Origin: Bin18 sp965242795
GTDB lineage: Bacteria > Desulfobacterota > Binatia > Bin18
Direction of reading: 5' to 3'
Assembly (NCBI GenBank): GCA_965242795.1
Contig: OZ251505.1
Coordinates: 3,782,001-3,846,000, forward strand
DNA: 64,000 bases
In this document: piece by piece, positions 33,539-41,280 of the stretch
How positions within the stretch are numbered: position 1 is the stretch's first letter
Layout of the letters: the number at the start of each line of letters is the position of its first letter
The notes under the pieces: model-generated
Database searches by the model: none
Seen by the model: the letters and a program-made list of their open reading frames with translations, nothing else
Told to the model about the DNA's origin: nothing
Translations under genes and position numbers: made by a program

Positions 33539-34471
33539 TCATACAGAGACCTCTGGAAAGGATGTTGGGCTCCGAATACTCTGGTATTCCCACTCCATCC
33601 ACTCGCGCCATGTCTCAGGGTTTCGACTGCCTTCTTCAGCGTCCCTGATAAAATTCTCACTCGTGCCTGAGAGATAAAAAAATCCATCCCTTTCCAACTC
33701 ATCCAGTATTGCACGGGTCCCGGTCATGTCGGCTAGAGCATGGAAGCGATCGTGCCAATACTGAGGTCCGCGGGTGTAAGCAGCCTCGAGGAGGAGCATG
33801 TCAGTCCACTCGTCAGGGTACCAATGCTGCCAGTTGGCGACAGCCTTTGGGTTATACTGCTGAACAATGAACCGACGATTATGGAAAGCTCGGGCGTTGA
33901 GGCGATAGCGCATGCGGTGACTGTTATGGGGATCGGATAGCTTGCTGAGGGCTATGGCACCACGCCAAGCCAGCAAATATAAATAGCGGCGGAGGACTTG
34001 TGTTCCACCTATGTGGCACTCTTTGGCGGCTACGGCTAGGTCTTGGAATGATATCTCTACGGGCTGGCGGGTGAACTGACCGGCGGAAGCCCTATCTGTG
34101 AGGTGAATTATTAACCCATGCAGCAGATATGGATTTGTGCTGCGGGGCCAGATCTCGTGGCCATAGTCTTCAGGGAATGGACCGTGGGGCCATTCGGAGT
34201 CCTTTCCCTCGGTGTCGAAGGACTCTGGGGAATCAACCTGTAGTGACCAGGGGGTGGGTTTGGCCGCGATGGCACGCTGAAGTGATTTCGGGAGGGTGTG
34301 GATGGCTGGAGGAGGAGGGTCCTGATCAAGACTAGAGAGGGCGGCTGCCAAGCTGTGATCGAGATCAAGACGATCTAACGCTGCTGTCCCCCGCACGTAC
34401 TGGAGGCTCTCCTGCTGCTTACGGACTTTGTTCGCTGCACGAGCTTGGCGACGACGCTCGGCGCGGCTCAT
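33539..34471 (-). CDS. Orphan protein of unknown function in an AT-richer segment
   Basis: The 310-residue product has a basic start (MSRAERRRQARAANKVRKQQ), a middle segment that looks like a winged helix (VEISFQDLAVAAKECHIGGT, then QVLRRYLYLLAWRGAIALS), and a Trp/Tyr-rich C-terminal part (YWHDRFHALADMTGT). The winged-helix guess would suit a plasmid- or phage-derived DNA-binding or replication protein, but I recognise no family. AAGGAG lies 10 bases before the ATG. Codon use is clearly less GC-biased than in all flanking genes, which points to recent acquisition. No integrase or repeat boundary was found. Confidence 0.6.
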   Translation of the reverse strand: MSRAERRRQARAANKVRKQQESLQYVRGTAALDRLDLDHSLAAALSSLDQDPPPPAIHTLPKSLQRAIAAKPTPWSLQVDSPESFDTEGKDSEWPHGPFPEDYGHEIWPRSTNPYLLHGLIIHLTDRASAGQFTRQPVEISFQDLAVAAKECHIGGTQVLRRYLYLLAWRGAIALSKLSDPHNSHRMRYRLNARAFHNRRFIVQQYNPKAVANWQHWYPDEWTDMLLLEAAYTRGPQYWHDRFHALADMTGTRAILDELERDGFFYLSGTSENFIRDAEEGSRNPETWREWMEWEYQSIRSPTSFPEVSV

Positions 34472-34894
34472 ATATCTATTTTCTCCTTGGCATCTAACTG
34501 ACTAGAGGCTCCTATCCGTCAACTGAGAGAAGGCTACTAGCCAGGGCGTCTCGGTCGGTGCCTTTTTGCATATTCTTCTTGATGGATCAAGACGTTGTTT
34601 TTTCCAGATCAAGGGTGTAGTGTGATCGTTCAATTTATGTTCATAAATGCTCCCCTCCTCTACTAGATAGACGAAGCCTTTGTTCAATACGTAATTGAAT
34701 GAAAAGGACGACTGTAGGCACGCCTATGCTTCAACGCCAAGCAAGAACTACGCAGGACCCGCACCGCTAGGAAGGCGTAGATGTGGTATGGGATCTGTTT
34801 CAGCAAGCCCAATGAGCACCTTTTTAATCCTGTCAAAGAGTGTCCAACTTTGTTACTCCCTCAGTTGTGGAATCCCTGACCCGAAGGAGGACGT
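34472..34894. other. AT-richer intergenic segment
   Basis: The 423-base gap continues the low-GC character of the orphan gene. A minus-strand frame at 34502-34687 (61 codons, TTG start, NKGFVYLVEEGSIYEHKL) is possible but unsupported by a ribosome site or homology. The last 30 bases carry GAAGGAGGAC, the ribosome binding site of the next gene. Confidence 0.45.
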
Positions 34895-35803
34895 ATGACT
34901 CGGAAGCCCGCCATTGCGCTCGTGGCCATGCCCGGCCGCCGCACCGCCACGTTGGAGGTCGCCACCCAGATAGAACGGGAGGGGTTCAGCGGCATCTATT
35001 GCCAGAGCGTGGGCGACGGGCTCGGTTTGTGCGAGGCATTGGCCTTCGCCACGAACGAGATTCCGTTCGGCACCAGTATCGTCAACATTTATACCCGCCA
35101 TGCGTACGACTATGCGCAGACCGCGGCGCTCATTCACGAGGTGTCGGGCGGGCGGTTCCGGTTCGGGGTGGGGGTGAGTCACGGCCCGATGCTGAAGCGG
35201 CTGAACGTCGACGCCGGCAAGCCGCTGGCCGACATGCGGCAGTTCGTTGCGGACTTGAAGGCCGGGGCGGGCCGTAAGGACGCGCTGCCGCCGGTCGTGC
35301 TCGCGACGCTGCGCAAGGCGATGGTCAAGCTGTCGGCCGAAATTGCCGACGGGGCGGTATGGGCGAACGCCGCGCGCTCGCACATGGCGGCGTCGCTGAG
35401 CGCGTTGCCCCAGGCGAAACTCCAGGATGACGCCTTCTTCGTCGGGAACATGATTCCGACCGTGGTGACGGATGACAAGGCCGCGGCCGCCGCGGTCCAC
35501 CGCCGCACGCTCGGCACCTACGTCCGGCTGCCCAACTATCAACAGTATTGGATCGAGGCCGGGTACGAAGAGGAAATGCGCGCCATTCAGCAGGCGATTG
35601 AAGACAAGCAGACCGAGAAGATTCCGAGTTTGATGTCCGACCGTTGGCTCGGCGAGGTGACGCTGTCCGGCAGCGCGGCGGAGGTGCGCGACGGGGTCGA
35701 AGCCTGGTACGCGACCGGCCTCAAGACCCCCATTCTGGTCCCGTCGTCGGCCAACGGCAATCAGATGGTCGCCCTGCAAGAGGTCATCGCGGCGTTCCGT
35801 TGA
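34895..35803 (+). CDS. LLM-class flavin-dependent oxidoreductase
   Basis: The 302-residue protein has the TIM-barrel pattern of the luciferase-like (F420- or FMN-dependent) oxidoreductases: AIALVAMPGRRTATLEVATQ, PFGTSIVNIYTRHAYDYAQT, LIHEVSGGRFRFGVGVSHGP, and C-terminal GSAAEVRDGVEAWYATGLKT. Cofactor and substrate cannot be decided from sequence; F420 use would require F420 biosynthesis genes, which are not in this window. GAAGGAGGAC lies 4 bases before the ATG. selB begins 17 bases after its stop, which may be chance operon membership. Confidence 0.85.
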   Translation: MTRKPAIALVAMPGRRTATLEVATQIEREGFSGIYCQSVGDGLGLCEALAFATNEIPFGTSIVNIYTRHAYDYAQTAALIHEVSGGRFRFGVGVSHGPMLKRLNVDAGKPLADMRQFVADLKAGAGRKDALPPVVLATLRKAMVKLSAEIADGAVWANAARSHMAASLSALPQAKLQDDAFFVGNMIPTVVTDDKAAAAAVHRRTLGTYVRLPNYQQYWIEAGYEEEMRAIQQAIEDKQTEKIPSLMSDRWLGEVTLSGSAAEVRDGVEAWYATGLKTPILVPSSANGNQMVALQEVIAAFR

Positions 35804-35819
35804 TTGCCGAGCCTTCGCC

Positions 35820-37742
35820 ATGCCGCACATCATCGGGACGGCCGGCCACATCGACCACGGCAAGACCTCACTGCTCAAGGCCCTGACCGGGCAGGACACC
35901 GACCGGCTCAAAGAAGAGAAAGAACGCGGCATCTCCATCGACCTGGGCTTCGCTTACCTGGACCTGCCGGGCGGCGAACGGGCCGGCATCATCGACGTGC
36001 CCGGCCACGAGCGGTTCATCCGCAACATGCTGGCCGGGGCGCAGGGGATCGACCTGGCGCTGTTCACCGTGGCCGCGGACGACGGCGTCATGCCGCAGAC
36101 CGAGGAGCATTTCGACTTTCTGCACCTGCTCGGCGTGCGCAAGGGCATGTTCGCCATCACCAAGGCCGACATGGTGGATGCGACCCGCATTGCCGACGTG
36201 CGCGAGGAAATCGAGATTCTCACGCTCGACACGGTGTTCGAAGGCGCACCGATCCTGCCCGTCTCGTCGTTGACGGGCGACGGGATCGAGCGGTTGCAGC
36301 AGGAAATCGCCGCGCAACTCGACGCCTACGCGCGGCTGCCGCTGCCCGGCTATTTCCGGCTGCCGGTGGACCGCGTGTTCATGCTCAAGGGGCACGGCGT
36401 GATCGTGACCGGCACCGCGCTGGCCGGCAGCGTGCGCGAGGGCGAGACGGTACGCGTGTTGCCCGGAGGCGGCGAAGCGCGCGTGCGGTCGCTCCAGGTT
36501 CACGGCGAGCCGACGTCCGAGGCGCATTGGGGCCAGCGCGTGGCGCTCAATCTGGTCGGCTTGGACCGCGCCGGCCTGACCCGCGGGCACGTCGTGTGTC
36601 ATCCCAAGCTGTCCATGACCACGACGCGCTTCGATGCGCGCGTCGAAATTCGGCCGAGTGCACGGCGCGAGGTCGCCAACCACGAGCGGGTGCGGATTCA
36701 TCTGGGCACCGCGGAGGCGATCGGCAAACTCGTCATCCTGGATGCGGACGGTTCGGGCGGACGTGAGCGCTTGGCGCCCAAATCCACGGCGCTGTGCCAG
36801 ATCGTCAGTCAGGATCCGCTCATGGCCTTGCGCGGCGACCGATTCGTGCTCCGCAACGAGACGGCGCAAGGCACGCTGGGGGGCGGGCGCGTGATCCAGC
36901 CGTTCGCGCGACGTCACCGCCGCGCGGAAGCGCGGTTGGCCGAACGGCTCGCCGCGCTGGAGACGGACGATCTGCGCCGTGCGTGTCAGGCATACGTGGA
37001 TGCCAGCCCGCAGTTCGCCGTGCCGTTGGACGAGATGTATCACGGGGTGAACGCGCGCGAAGAAGAGATCGTCGAACTGCTGCACGACGACCCGGCCATG
37101 CTGCCGTTTCCCGATGCGGCGCGGCCCGAGGCGTATGCCACGCAGGCCAAGTGGCGCACGCTGGCCGAAGAAACGACCGAGCGGCTGGCCGCATTTCACG
37201 CCAACGCCCCGATGGCATTGGGCATGGAGATGGAATCGTTGCGTAGCCAGTTGTCGTTCGCGCTCACGCCGAAGATTTTTCGCAGCGTGACAGATCGGCT
37301 GGTGGCAGACGGGACACTGGTGCGCCACGACAGCCTGCTGCGCCTGCCGTCCCACGAGGTTTCGCTCACCCCGGACGAACAGGCGACCGCGGCTCGGCTC
37401 GAACGCCTGCTCCAGGACGGCGGTTTCAACCCGCCGGACGGCAAACGGCTGGAGGCTGCGGCCGGCCTCGCCCGCCCGCGGCTGAACGATTTTCTGGGCG
37501 TGCTGGAAGCGCGCGGCGCCGTGGTCAAGATTACGCCCGACCTGTATCTCAGCGCCGCGGCCTTGGAACGGGCCAAGTCTGCGCTCCTAAAACACGTCGA
37601 GACGCATGGCGAGATTACGGCCGCGGCCTTCCGCGACCGGCTCGACATCAGCCGCAAGACGGCCATCCCGCTGTTGGAGTATTTCGACCGCAGCGGGCTG
37701 ACCGTACGCGTGGGCGATCTGCGCCGGCTCCGCAAAACCTAG
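35820..37742 (+). CDS. selB: Selenocysteine-specific elongation factor
   Basis: The 640-residue GTPase matches SelB, which brings selenocysteyl-tRNA to UGA codons followed by a SECIS hairpin. The G domain has GTAGHIDHGKTSLLKALTG (G1), DVPGHERFIRNMLAG (G3) and TKADMVD (G4); two beta-barrel domains follow, then four winged-helix domains at about residues 370-640 (QATAARLERLLQDGGFNPPD; SALLKHVETHGEITAAAFRD) that bind the SECIS RNA. Length is normal. This implies that the organism makes selenoproteins; selA, selD and tRNA-Sec are not in the window, and no gene here clearly needs UGA read as selenocysteine. Confidence 0.93.
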   Translation: MPHIIGTAGHIDHGKTSLLKALTGQDTDRLKEEKERGISIDLGFAYLDLPGGERAGIIDVPGHERFIRNMLAGAQGIDLALFTVAADDGVMPQTEEHFDFLHLLGVRKGMFAITKADMVDATRIADVREEIEILTLDTVFEGAPILPVSSLTGDGIERLQQEIAAQLDAYARLPLPGYFRLPVDRVFMLKGHGVIVTGTALAGSVREGETVRVLPGGGEARVRSLQVHGEPTSEAHWGQRVALNLVGLDRAGLTRGHVVCHPKLSMTTTRFDARVEIRPSARREVANHERVRIHLGTAEAIGKLVILDADGSGGRERLAPKSTALCQIVSQDPLMALRGDRFVLRNETAQGTLGGGRVIQPFARRHRRAEARLAERLAALETDDLRRACQAYVDASPQFAVPLDEMYHGVNAREEEIVELLHDDPAMLPFPDAARPEAYATQAKWRTLAEETTERLAAFHANAPMALGMEMESLRSQLSFALTPKIFRSVTDRLVADGTLVRHDSLLRLPSHEVSLTPDEQATAARLERLLQDGGFNPPDGKRLEAAAGLARPRLNDFLGVLEARGAVVKITPDLYLSAAALERAKSALLKHVETHGEITAAAFRDRLDISRKTAIPLLEYFDRSGLTVRVGDLRRLRKT

Positions 37743-38135
37743 GACCCTAACCCCCTCTCCCTCCGGGAGAGAGCGAGAGTCTGCCCTGGACTTGATCCGG
37801 AAGAGAGGATCCTGGCTCGTGTGAACCAGCCTGACCGAGAACTCTCGTCAAACGAACGCTGACATTAACGTGTAGGGGTAACCCCCTGTGGTTGCCCTGG
37901 GTGGGGACGGGCAGACACCCTTCAACCCTTCGGTCCTTCGACAAGCTCAGGACAACGCAGGCTCAGGGACCACAGGGGCCAGCCCTTACGAATTACCCAC
38001 TAAGTGCCGGCGCGCAATTCATACTGAGACACCACCCGACACGCGCCAGCCTTGCCGCGCTGCGCGGACGGGTCTAGGTTCGCGGACGCGCGCCTCCATC
38101 CCCTCCCGAACCCGGCGGCGACCGGATTATCATCC
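37743..38135. other. Repeat-bearing gap between selB and lolC/E
   Basis: The gap begins with a CCCTCTCCCTCCGGGAGAGA palindrome (37753-37772) close to the selB stop, then the composite repeat at 37870-37976 described separately. The remainder has no gene; the lolC/E frame is open upstream of its start but has no homology there. Confidence 0.5.
37870..37976 (+). repeat. Composite repeat, left inverted copy around lolC-lolD-vapBC
   Basis: About 107 bases made of GTAGGGGTAACCCCCTGTGG, TTGCCCTGG, ACCCTTCAACCCTTCGG and CTTCGACAAGCTCAGGACAA, then CGCAGGCTCAGGG. The same sequence occurs in reverse complement at 41045-41153 with roughly one change per eight bases. Confidence 0.8.
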
Positions 38136-39401
38136 GTGCGGTACGAACTTTTTCTGAGCCTGCGCTATCTGCGCGCCAGACGACGCCAAGCCATCATCTC
38201 GCTCATTACGTTGATCGCCATCGTCGGCGTGATGATCGGCGTCATGACGCTCAACATCGTGCTGGCGGTCATGACCGGCTTCGAGGAGGATTTGCGCGCC
38301 CGTATTCTGGGCTTTACCCCGCACGTCGTGATTTCCAGCCTGGACGGCCTGATTCACGAGCCCTACTCCGTGCGAGCGCAGGTCGAAGCGGCGCCCGAGG
38401 TGCAGGCCGCGGTGCCGTTCGTGTACGGGCAGGTGCTCGTCAGCGCGGGGCAACAAGTGTCGGGCGCGCTCGTGCGCGGCGTAGAGCCGGCACACGCCGG
38501 GGCGGTCGTCGATATCGCTACCTATTTGTCGGACGGTAACTTGGCCCAACTCGGCCGGCCGCAGGCGCTCAGCTTCGAGGTGGACGGCGCCGTGCAAACG
38601 GTCACGCTGTCCGGCGTGCTGGTCGGCCATGAATTGGCCCGCCAACTCGGCGTGCAGGTCGGCGACCCACTCAACGTCATTTCTCCGCTCGGCGCGGTGC
38701 CCGGTCCGCTGGGCGTCGTGCCGCGCGTCAAGCGGTTCGTCGTCGCGGGCGTGTTCGACGCGGGTATGTACGAGTACGACAGCGCGCTGGTGTACATGGC
38801 GCTGACCGACGCACAGCAATTCTTCACGCTGGACGCGCAGGTGACCGGCGTGGAGGTCAAGATTCGCAACCCGTCCGCGGCGCCGGACGTGGCCCGCGTG
38901 CTGGAAGCCACGCTCGGTTTTCCGTACACGGCGCGCGACTGGACCGAGGTCAACCGGAACGTATTCGCGGCGCTCGAACTGGAAAAGGTGGTCTATTTCA
39001 TCGTGGTGTTGCTGATCGTGCTGGTCGCGGCGTTCAACATCATCGCCTCGCTCGTCATGGTGGTGATGGAGAAGCGCAAGGACATCGCGGTCCTGAAATC
39101 CATGGGCGCCTCCGACGCAGCCATTCGCCGTATATTCGTCACGAAAGGGCTGGTCATCGGTGCGCTCGGCACGCTGTCCGGGACGGCGCTCGGCTGGCTG
39201 GGCTGCTGGTCGCTGGACCGTTACGAGTTCATCGAACTGCCCAAGGACGTGTTCTACGTTTCGACCCTGCCGGTCCAAATGTACGTCGAGAATTTCCTGA
39301 TCGTCGGCGTCTCGTCCATGTTGATCTGCCTGTTGGCGACGATCTATCCGGCCCGGCAGGCCGCGCTGCTGTCGCCGGTCGAGGTGCTCCGCTACGAGTG
39401 A
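38136..39401 (+). CDS. lolE: Lipoprotein-releasing system permease LolC/LolE
   Basis: The 421-residue inner-membrane protein has one membrane segment near the N-terminus (SLITLIAIVGVMIGVMTLNI), a periplasmic MacB-like domain of about 220 residues (GFTPHVVISSLDGL, LVRGVEPAHAG, VYMALTDAQQFF), and three C-terminal segments (VVYFIVVLLIVLVAAFNIIA; GLVIGALGTLSGTALGWLG). With LolD it extracts lipoproteins from the inner membrane for delivery to the outer membrane. A single LolC/E-type subunit, rather than two, is usual outside the gamma group. The start is taken at GTG 38136 (VRYELFLSLRYLRARRRQ); no good ribosome binding site is seen. Confidence 0.9.
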   Translation: MRYELFLSLRYLRARRRQAIISLITLIAIVGVMIGVMTLNIVLAVMTGFEEDLRARILGFTPHVVISSLDGLIHEPYSVRAQVEAAPEVQAAVPFVYGQVLVSAGQQVSGALVRGVEPAHAGAVVDIATYLSDGNLAQLGRPQALSFEVDGAVQTVTLSGVLVGHELARQLGVQVGDPLNVISPLGAVPGPLGVVPRVKRFVVAGVFDAGMYEYDSALVYMALTDAQQFFTLDAQVTGVEVKIRNPSAAPDVARVLEATLGFPYTARDWTEVNRNVFAALELEKVVYFIVVLLIVLVAAFNIIASLVMVVMEKRKDIAVLKSMGASDAAIRRIFVTKGLVIGALGTLSGTALGWLGCWSLDRYEFIELPKDVFYVSTLPVQMYVENFLIVGVSSMLICLLATIYPARQAALLSPVEVLRYE

Positions 39402-39441
39402 GGCGCCTCGCGCTCCATCGCCGATTTCACGAGTACATCGG

Positions 39442-40161
39442 ATGTCCGATTTCCTGCTGCAGGCCAGCCGACTCGACAAACGGTACGGCGAGGGAGACCA
39501 CGCGGTGCACGTCTTGGAGGGTCTCGACCTGGACGTCCGACCGGCCGAGCGAGTGGCGGTCATCGGCGAGTCGGGCGTGGGCAAGAGCACGCTGTTGCAC
39601 GTGCTGGGCACGCTGGACCGGCCCAACGCCGGCCGGGTGGAATTGGCGGGACGCGACCTGTTCTCCTTACCGCCTAAAGAACTGGCCGCGGTCCGCAACC
39701 GGGAGATCGGTTTCGTGTTCCAATTGCACCATCTGCTGCCCGATTTCAGCGCGCTCGAAAACGTGATGCTGCCCGGGCTGATCGCGCGGCATCGTACCGA
39801 ACAGGCGCGCACGTCAGCGGCAGACATGCTGGAACGGGTCGGGCTGTCCGAACGCCTGCGCCACCGCCCGGGCGAATTGTCGGGCGGCGAACAACAGCGC
39901 GTGGCTGTAGCGCGCGCGTTGGTGTTGGGGCCGCGGCTGGTGTTGGCCGATGAGCCGACCGGCAATCTCGATCCGCAGACGGGGGACAGCGTGTTGCGCC
40001 TGCTACTCGATCTGAACCGCGCCCTCGGCGTCGCCATGATCGTGGCAACGCACAGCGAGAAGCTCGCCGCGGCCATGGACCGGACGTTGCGGATCAAAGA
40101 CGGTGTATTGATTGAGACGTCCGTAACGGACGCGGGACGGGAGAATCTACGTCACGAATAG
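39442..40161 (+). CDS. lolD: Lipoprotein-releasing system ATP-binding protein
   Basis: The 239-residue ABC ATPase has Walker A GESGVGKST, Q-loop VFQLHHLLPDFSALENVM, signature LSGGEQQRVAVARAL, Walker B LVLADEPTGNLD and the switch His in ATHS. The FQ-x-H-x-LLP-F sequence is typical of LolD. It powers the LolC/E permease encoded just upstream. A 40-base gap separates the two. Confidence 0.93.
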   Translation: MSDFLLQASRLDKRYGEGDHAVHVLEGLDLDVRPAERVAVIGESGVGKSTLLHVLGTLDRPNAGRVELAGRDLFSLPPKELAAVRNREIGFVFQLHHLLPDFSALENVMLPGLIARHRTEQARTSAADMLERVGLSERLRHRPGELSGGEQQRVAVARALVLGPRLVLADEPTGNLDPQTGDSVLRLLLDLNRALGVAMIVATHSEKLAAAMDRTLRIKDGVLIETSVTDAGRENLRHE

Positions 40162-40224
40162 AAAGGGAATGACATACAAGACAGTCCCAAAGACAATTTT
40201 TCCTTACAAGTAAATAATTCCCCA

Positions 40225-40385
40225 GGCTCAAGAGGCCGGACTCTGAGCTTGTCGAAGAGTCGAAAGGCCGAGGGTGACGAGCGAAGGCCGCGGTGACATC
40301 GGGGTTCGTTTCGATGTTTCGACAAGCTCAACACATCGCAGGCTCAACGAACTTGGGGGTAAGAAGGTCCCCGAGTTAGGATTAT
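40225..40385 (+). repeat. Composite TTCGACAAGC repeat, plus orientation
   Basis: After lolD lies CTCTGAGCTTGTCGAAGAGT followed by GGTGACATCGGGGTTCGTTT, CGATGTTTCGACAAGCTCAA and CGAACTTGGGGG. The part from 40268 matches 21650-21760 in direct and 18340-18425 in inverted orientation. Confidence 0.75.
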
Positions 40386-40401
40386 CTCGTACGTAATGCT
40401 C

Positions 40402-40788
40402 TTACGAATCGACTTGCAAGGGCGTGTGGCGGGCGAGCACGTCGAAGTCGACGTCGTTGTGAAGGATAGGGACCTCGGCACTGATGGCGACCGCGGCGAT
40501 GAGGCAGTCGATCGACTTGCGAACCATTTCGCCTTTTCTGCGACATTGGCGATATAGGGCCGCCGCGTTGTCGTAGTCTCTGGGTGACGTGGGAATGAGG
40601 ATGGCGCGGGCCAGCAATCCGCGGAGACTCTGCAGGTGCCGCTCGTCGCGTGCGCCGGCGAGCACTTCCATCCGCACCGCGTCGCAGGTCGCAATCTCGG
40701 CGCCGAGCAGCGTCTCCACCCGCTCGCAGGCCGCGGAGCCGGTGTCGCGGAGAAACTCGATCCACGCGGATGTATCGACCAGAATCAC
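40402..40788 (-). CDS. vapC: VapC-type PIN-domain toxin (second module)
   Basis: The 128-residue protein starts with GTG at 40788: VILVDTSAWIEFLRDTGS gives the first PIN Asp, CDAVRMEVLAGARDE the conserved Glu, and KSIDCLIAAVAISAEVPILH with NDVDFDVLA the last acidic residues. The fold and motif spacing fit VapC ribonucleases. The start overlaps the antitoxin stop (GTGA). The site looks intact. Confidence 0.88.
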   Translation of the reverse strand: MILVDTSAWIEFLRDTGSAACERVETLLGAEIATCDAVRMEVLAGARDERHLQSLRGLLARAILIPTSPRDYDNAAALYRQCRRKGEMVRKSIDCLIAAVAISAEVPILHNDVDFDVLARHTPLQVDS

Positions 40789-40988
40789 GACGAGCGACCG
40801 GTCCGCATCTCGTCCAGGTCGGCGTCCCAACCCGACCCGCGAAGCTGCTTGGCTTCGTCGACGCTGAGCGCTTCCGCGGCGAGTGTCCGCAGAGCCAAGT
40901 TGATGGCTTCGCGCTTCGTGGTCAGACGATACCGATGCATGACCTCGGCGCACGCCGAGTCGTCGATGTTTACGTTGGTACGTGCCAT
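40785..40988 (-). CDS. vapB: VapB-type antitoxin (DUF2191-like)
   Basis: The 67-residue protein (MARTNVNIDDSACAEVMHRY, then LTTKREAINLALRTLAAE) has the ribbon-helix-helix pattern of small VapB antitoxins and an acidic C-terminal tail (SGWDADLDEMRTGRSS) that would wrap the toxin. GAGGTG precedes the ATG at 40988; an upstream in-frame ATG at 41006 is less likely. It forms an operon with vapC, placed between lolD and bamA, where related genomes have none, and the whole segment lies between two inverted repeats. Confidence 0.87.
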   Translation of the reverse strand: MARTNVNIDDSACAEVMHRYRLTTKREAINLALRTLAAEALSVDEAKQLRGSGWDADLDEMRTGRSS

Positions 40989-41044
40989 ACACCTCGCATA
41001 CACCATGATTGAACGAGAGTCCAGTACTGATTGGAGCGGCAGAA

Positions 41045-41153
41045 CCTGTGTTCCCTGAGCCTGCGTTGTTCTGAGCTTGTCGAAGGATCGAAAGGTCGAA
41101 GGGTGCCTGCCCTTTCAGCGACCAGGGCAACCACAGGGGGTTGCCCCTACAAT
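41045..41153 (-). repeat. Composite repeat, right inverted copy around lolC-lolD-vapBC
   Basis: Reverse-complement partner of 37870-37976: TTCCCTGAGCCTGCGTTGTT, CTGAGCTTGTCGAAGGATCG, GGTCGAAGGGTGCCTGCCC, CCAGGGCAACCACAGGGGGT and TGCCCCTAC. The two copies are about 3.1 kb apart. Confidence 0.8.
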
Positions 41154-41211
41154 ACGGAAGCCGGTGCTCGACAATGGAGAACTTCCAACCGACACATGAC
41201 CTTCTAAAGCG

Positions 41212-41239
41212 TTGGTTGGTTTACAATTTTGCGTAATGT
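41212..41239 (+). promoter_or_regulatory. Candidate promoter of the bamA-skp-fabZ-lpxA operon
   Basis: TTGGTT (41212-41217) and TAATGT (41234-41239) are 16 bases apart, in an AT-rich patch just downstream of the repeat. Transcription from here would begin near 41246, which excludes the ATG at 41236 and favours the GTG at 41281 as the bamA start. Confidence 0.4.
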
Positions 41240-41280
41240 TGCTAGGGAAGACTTCATTCTCGCCCCTGATTAGGAGACCC

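Noticed and set aside
34502..34687. A 61-codon minus-strand frame upstream of the orphan gene
   Set aside because: TTG start, no ribosome binding site and no recognisable similarity; kept only as a remark in the intergenic entry.
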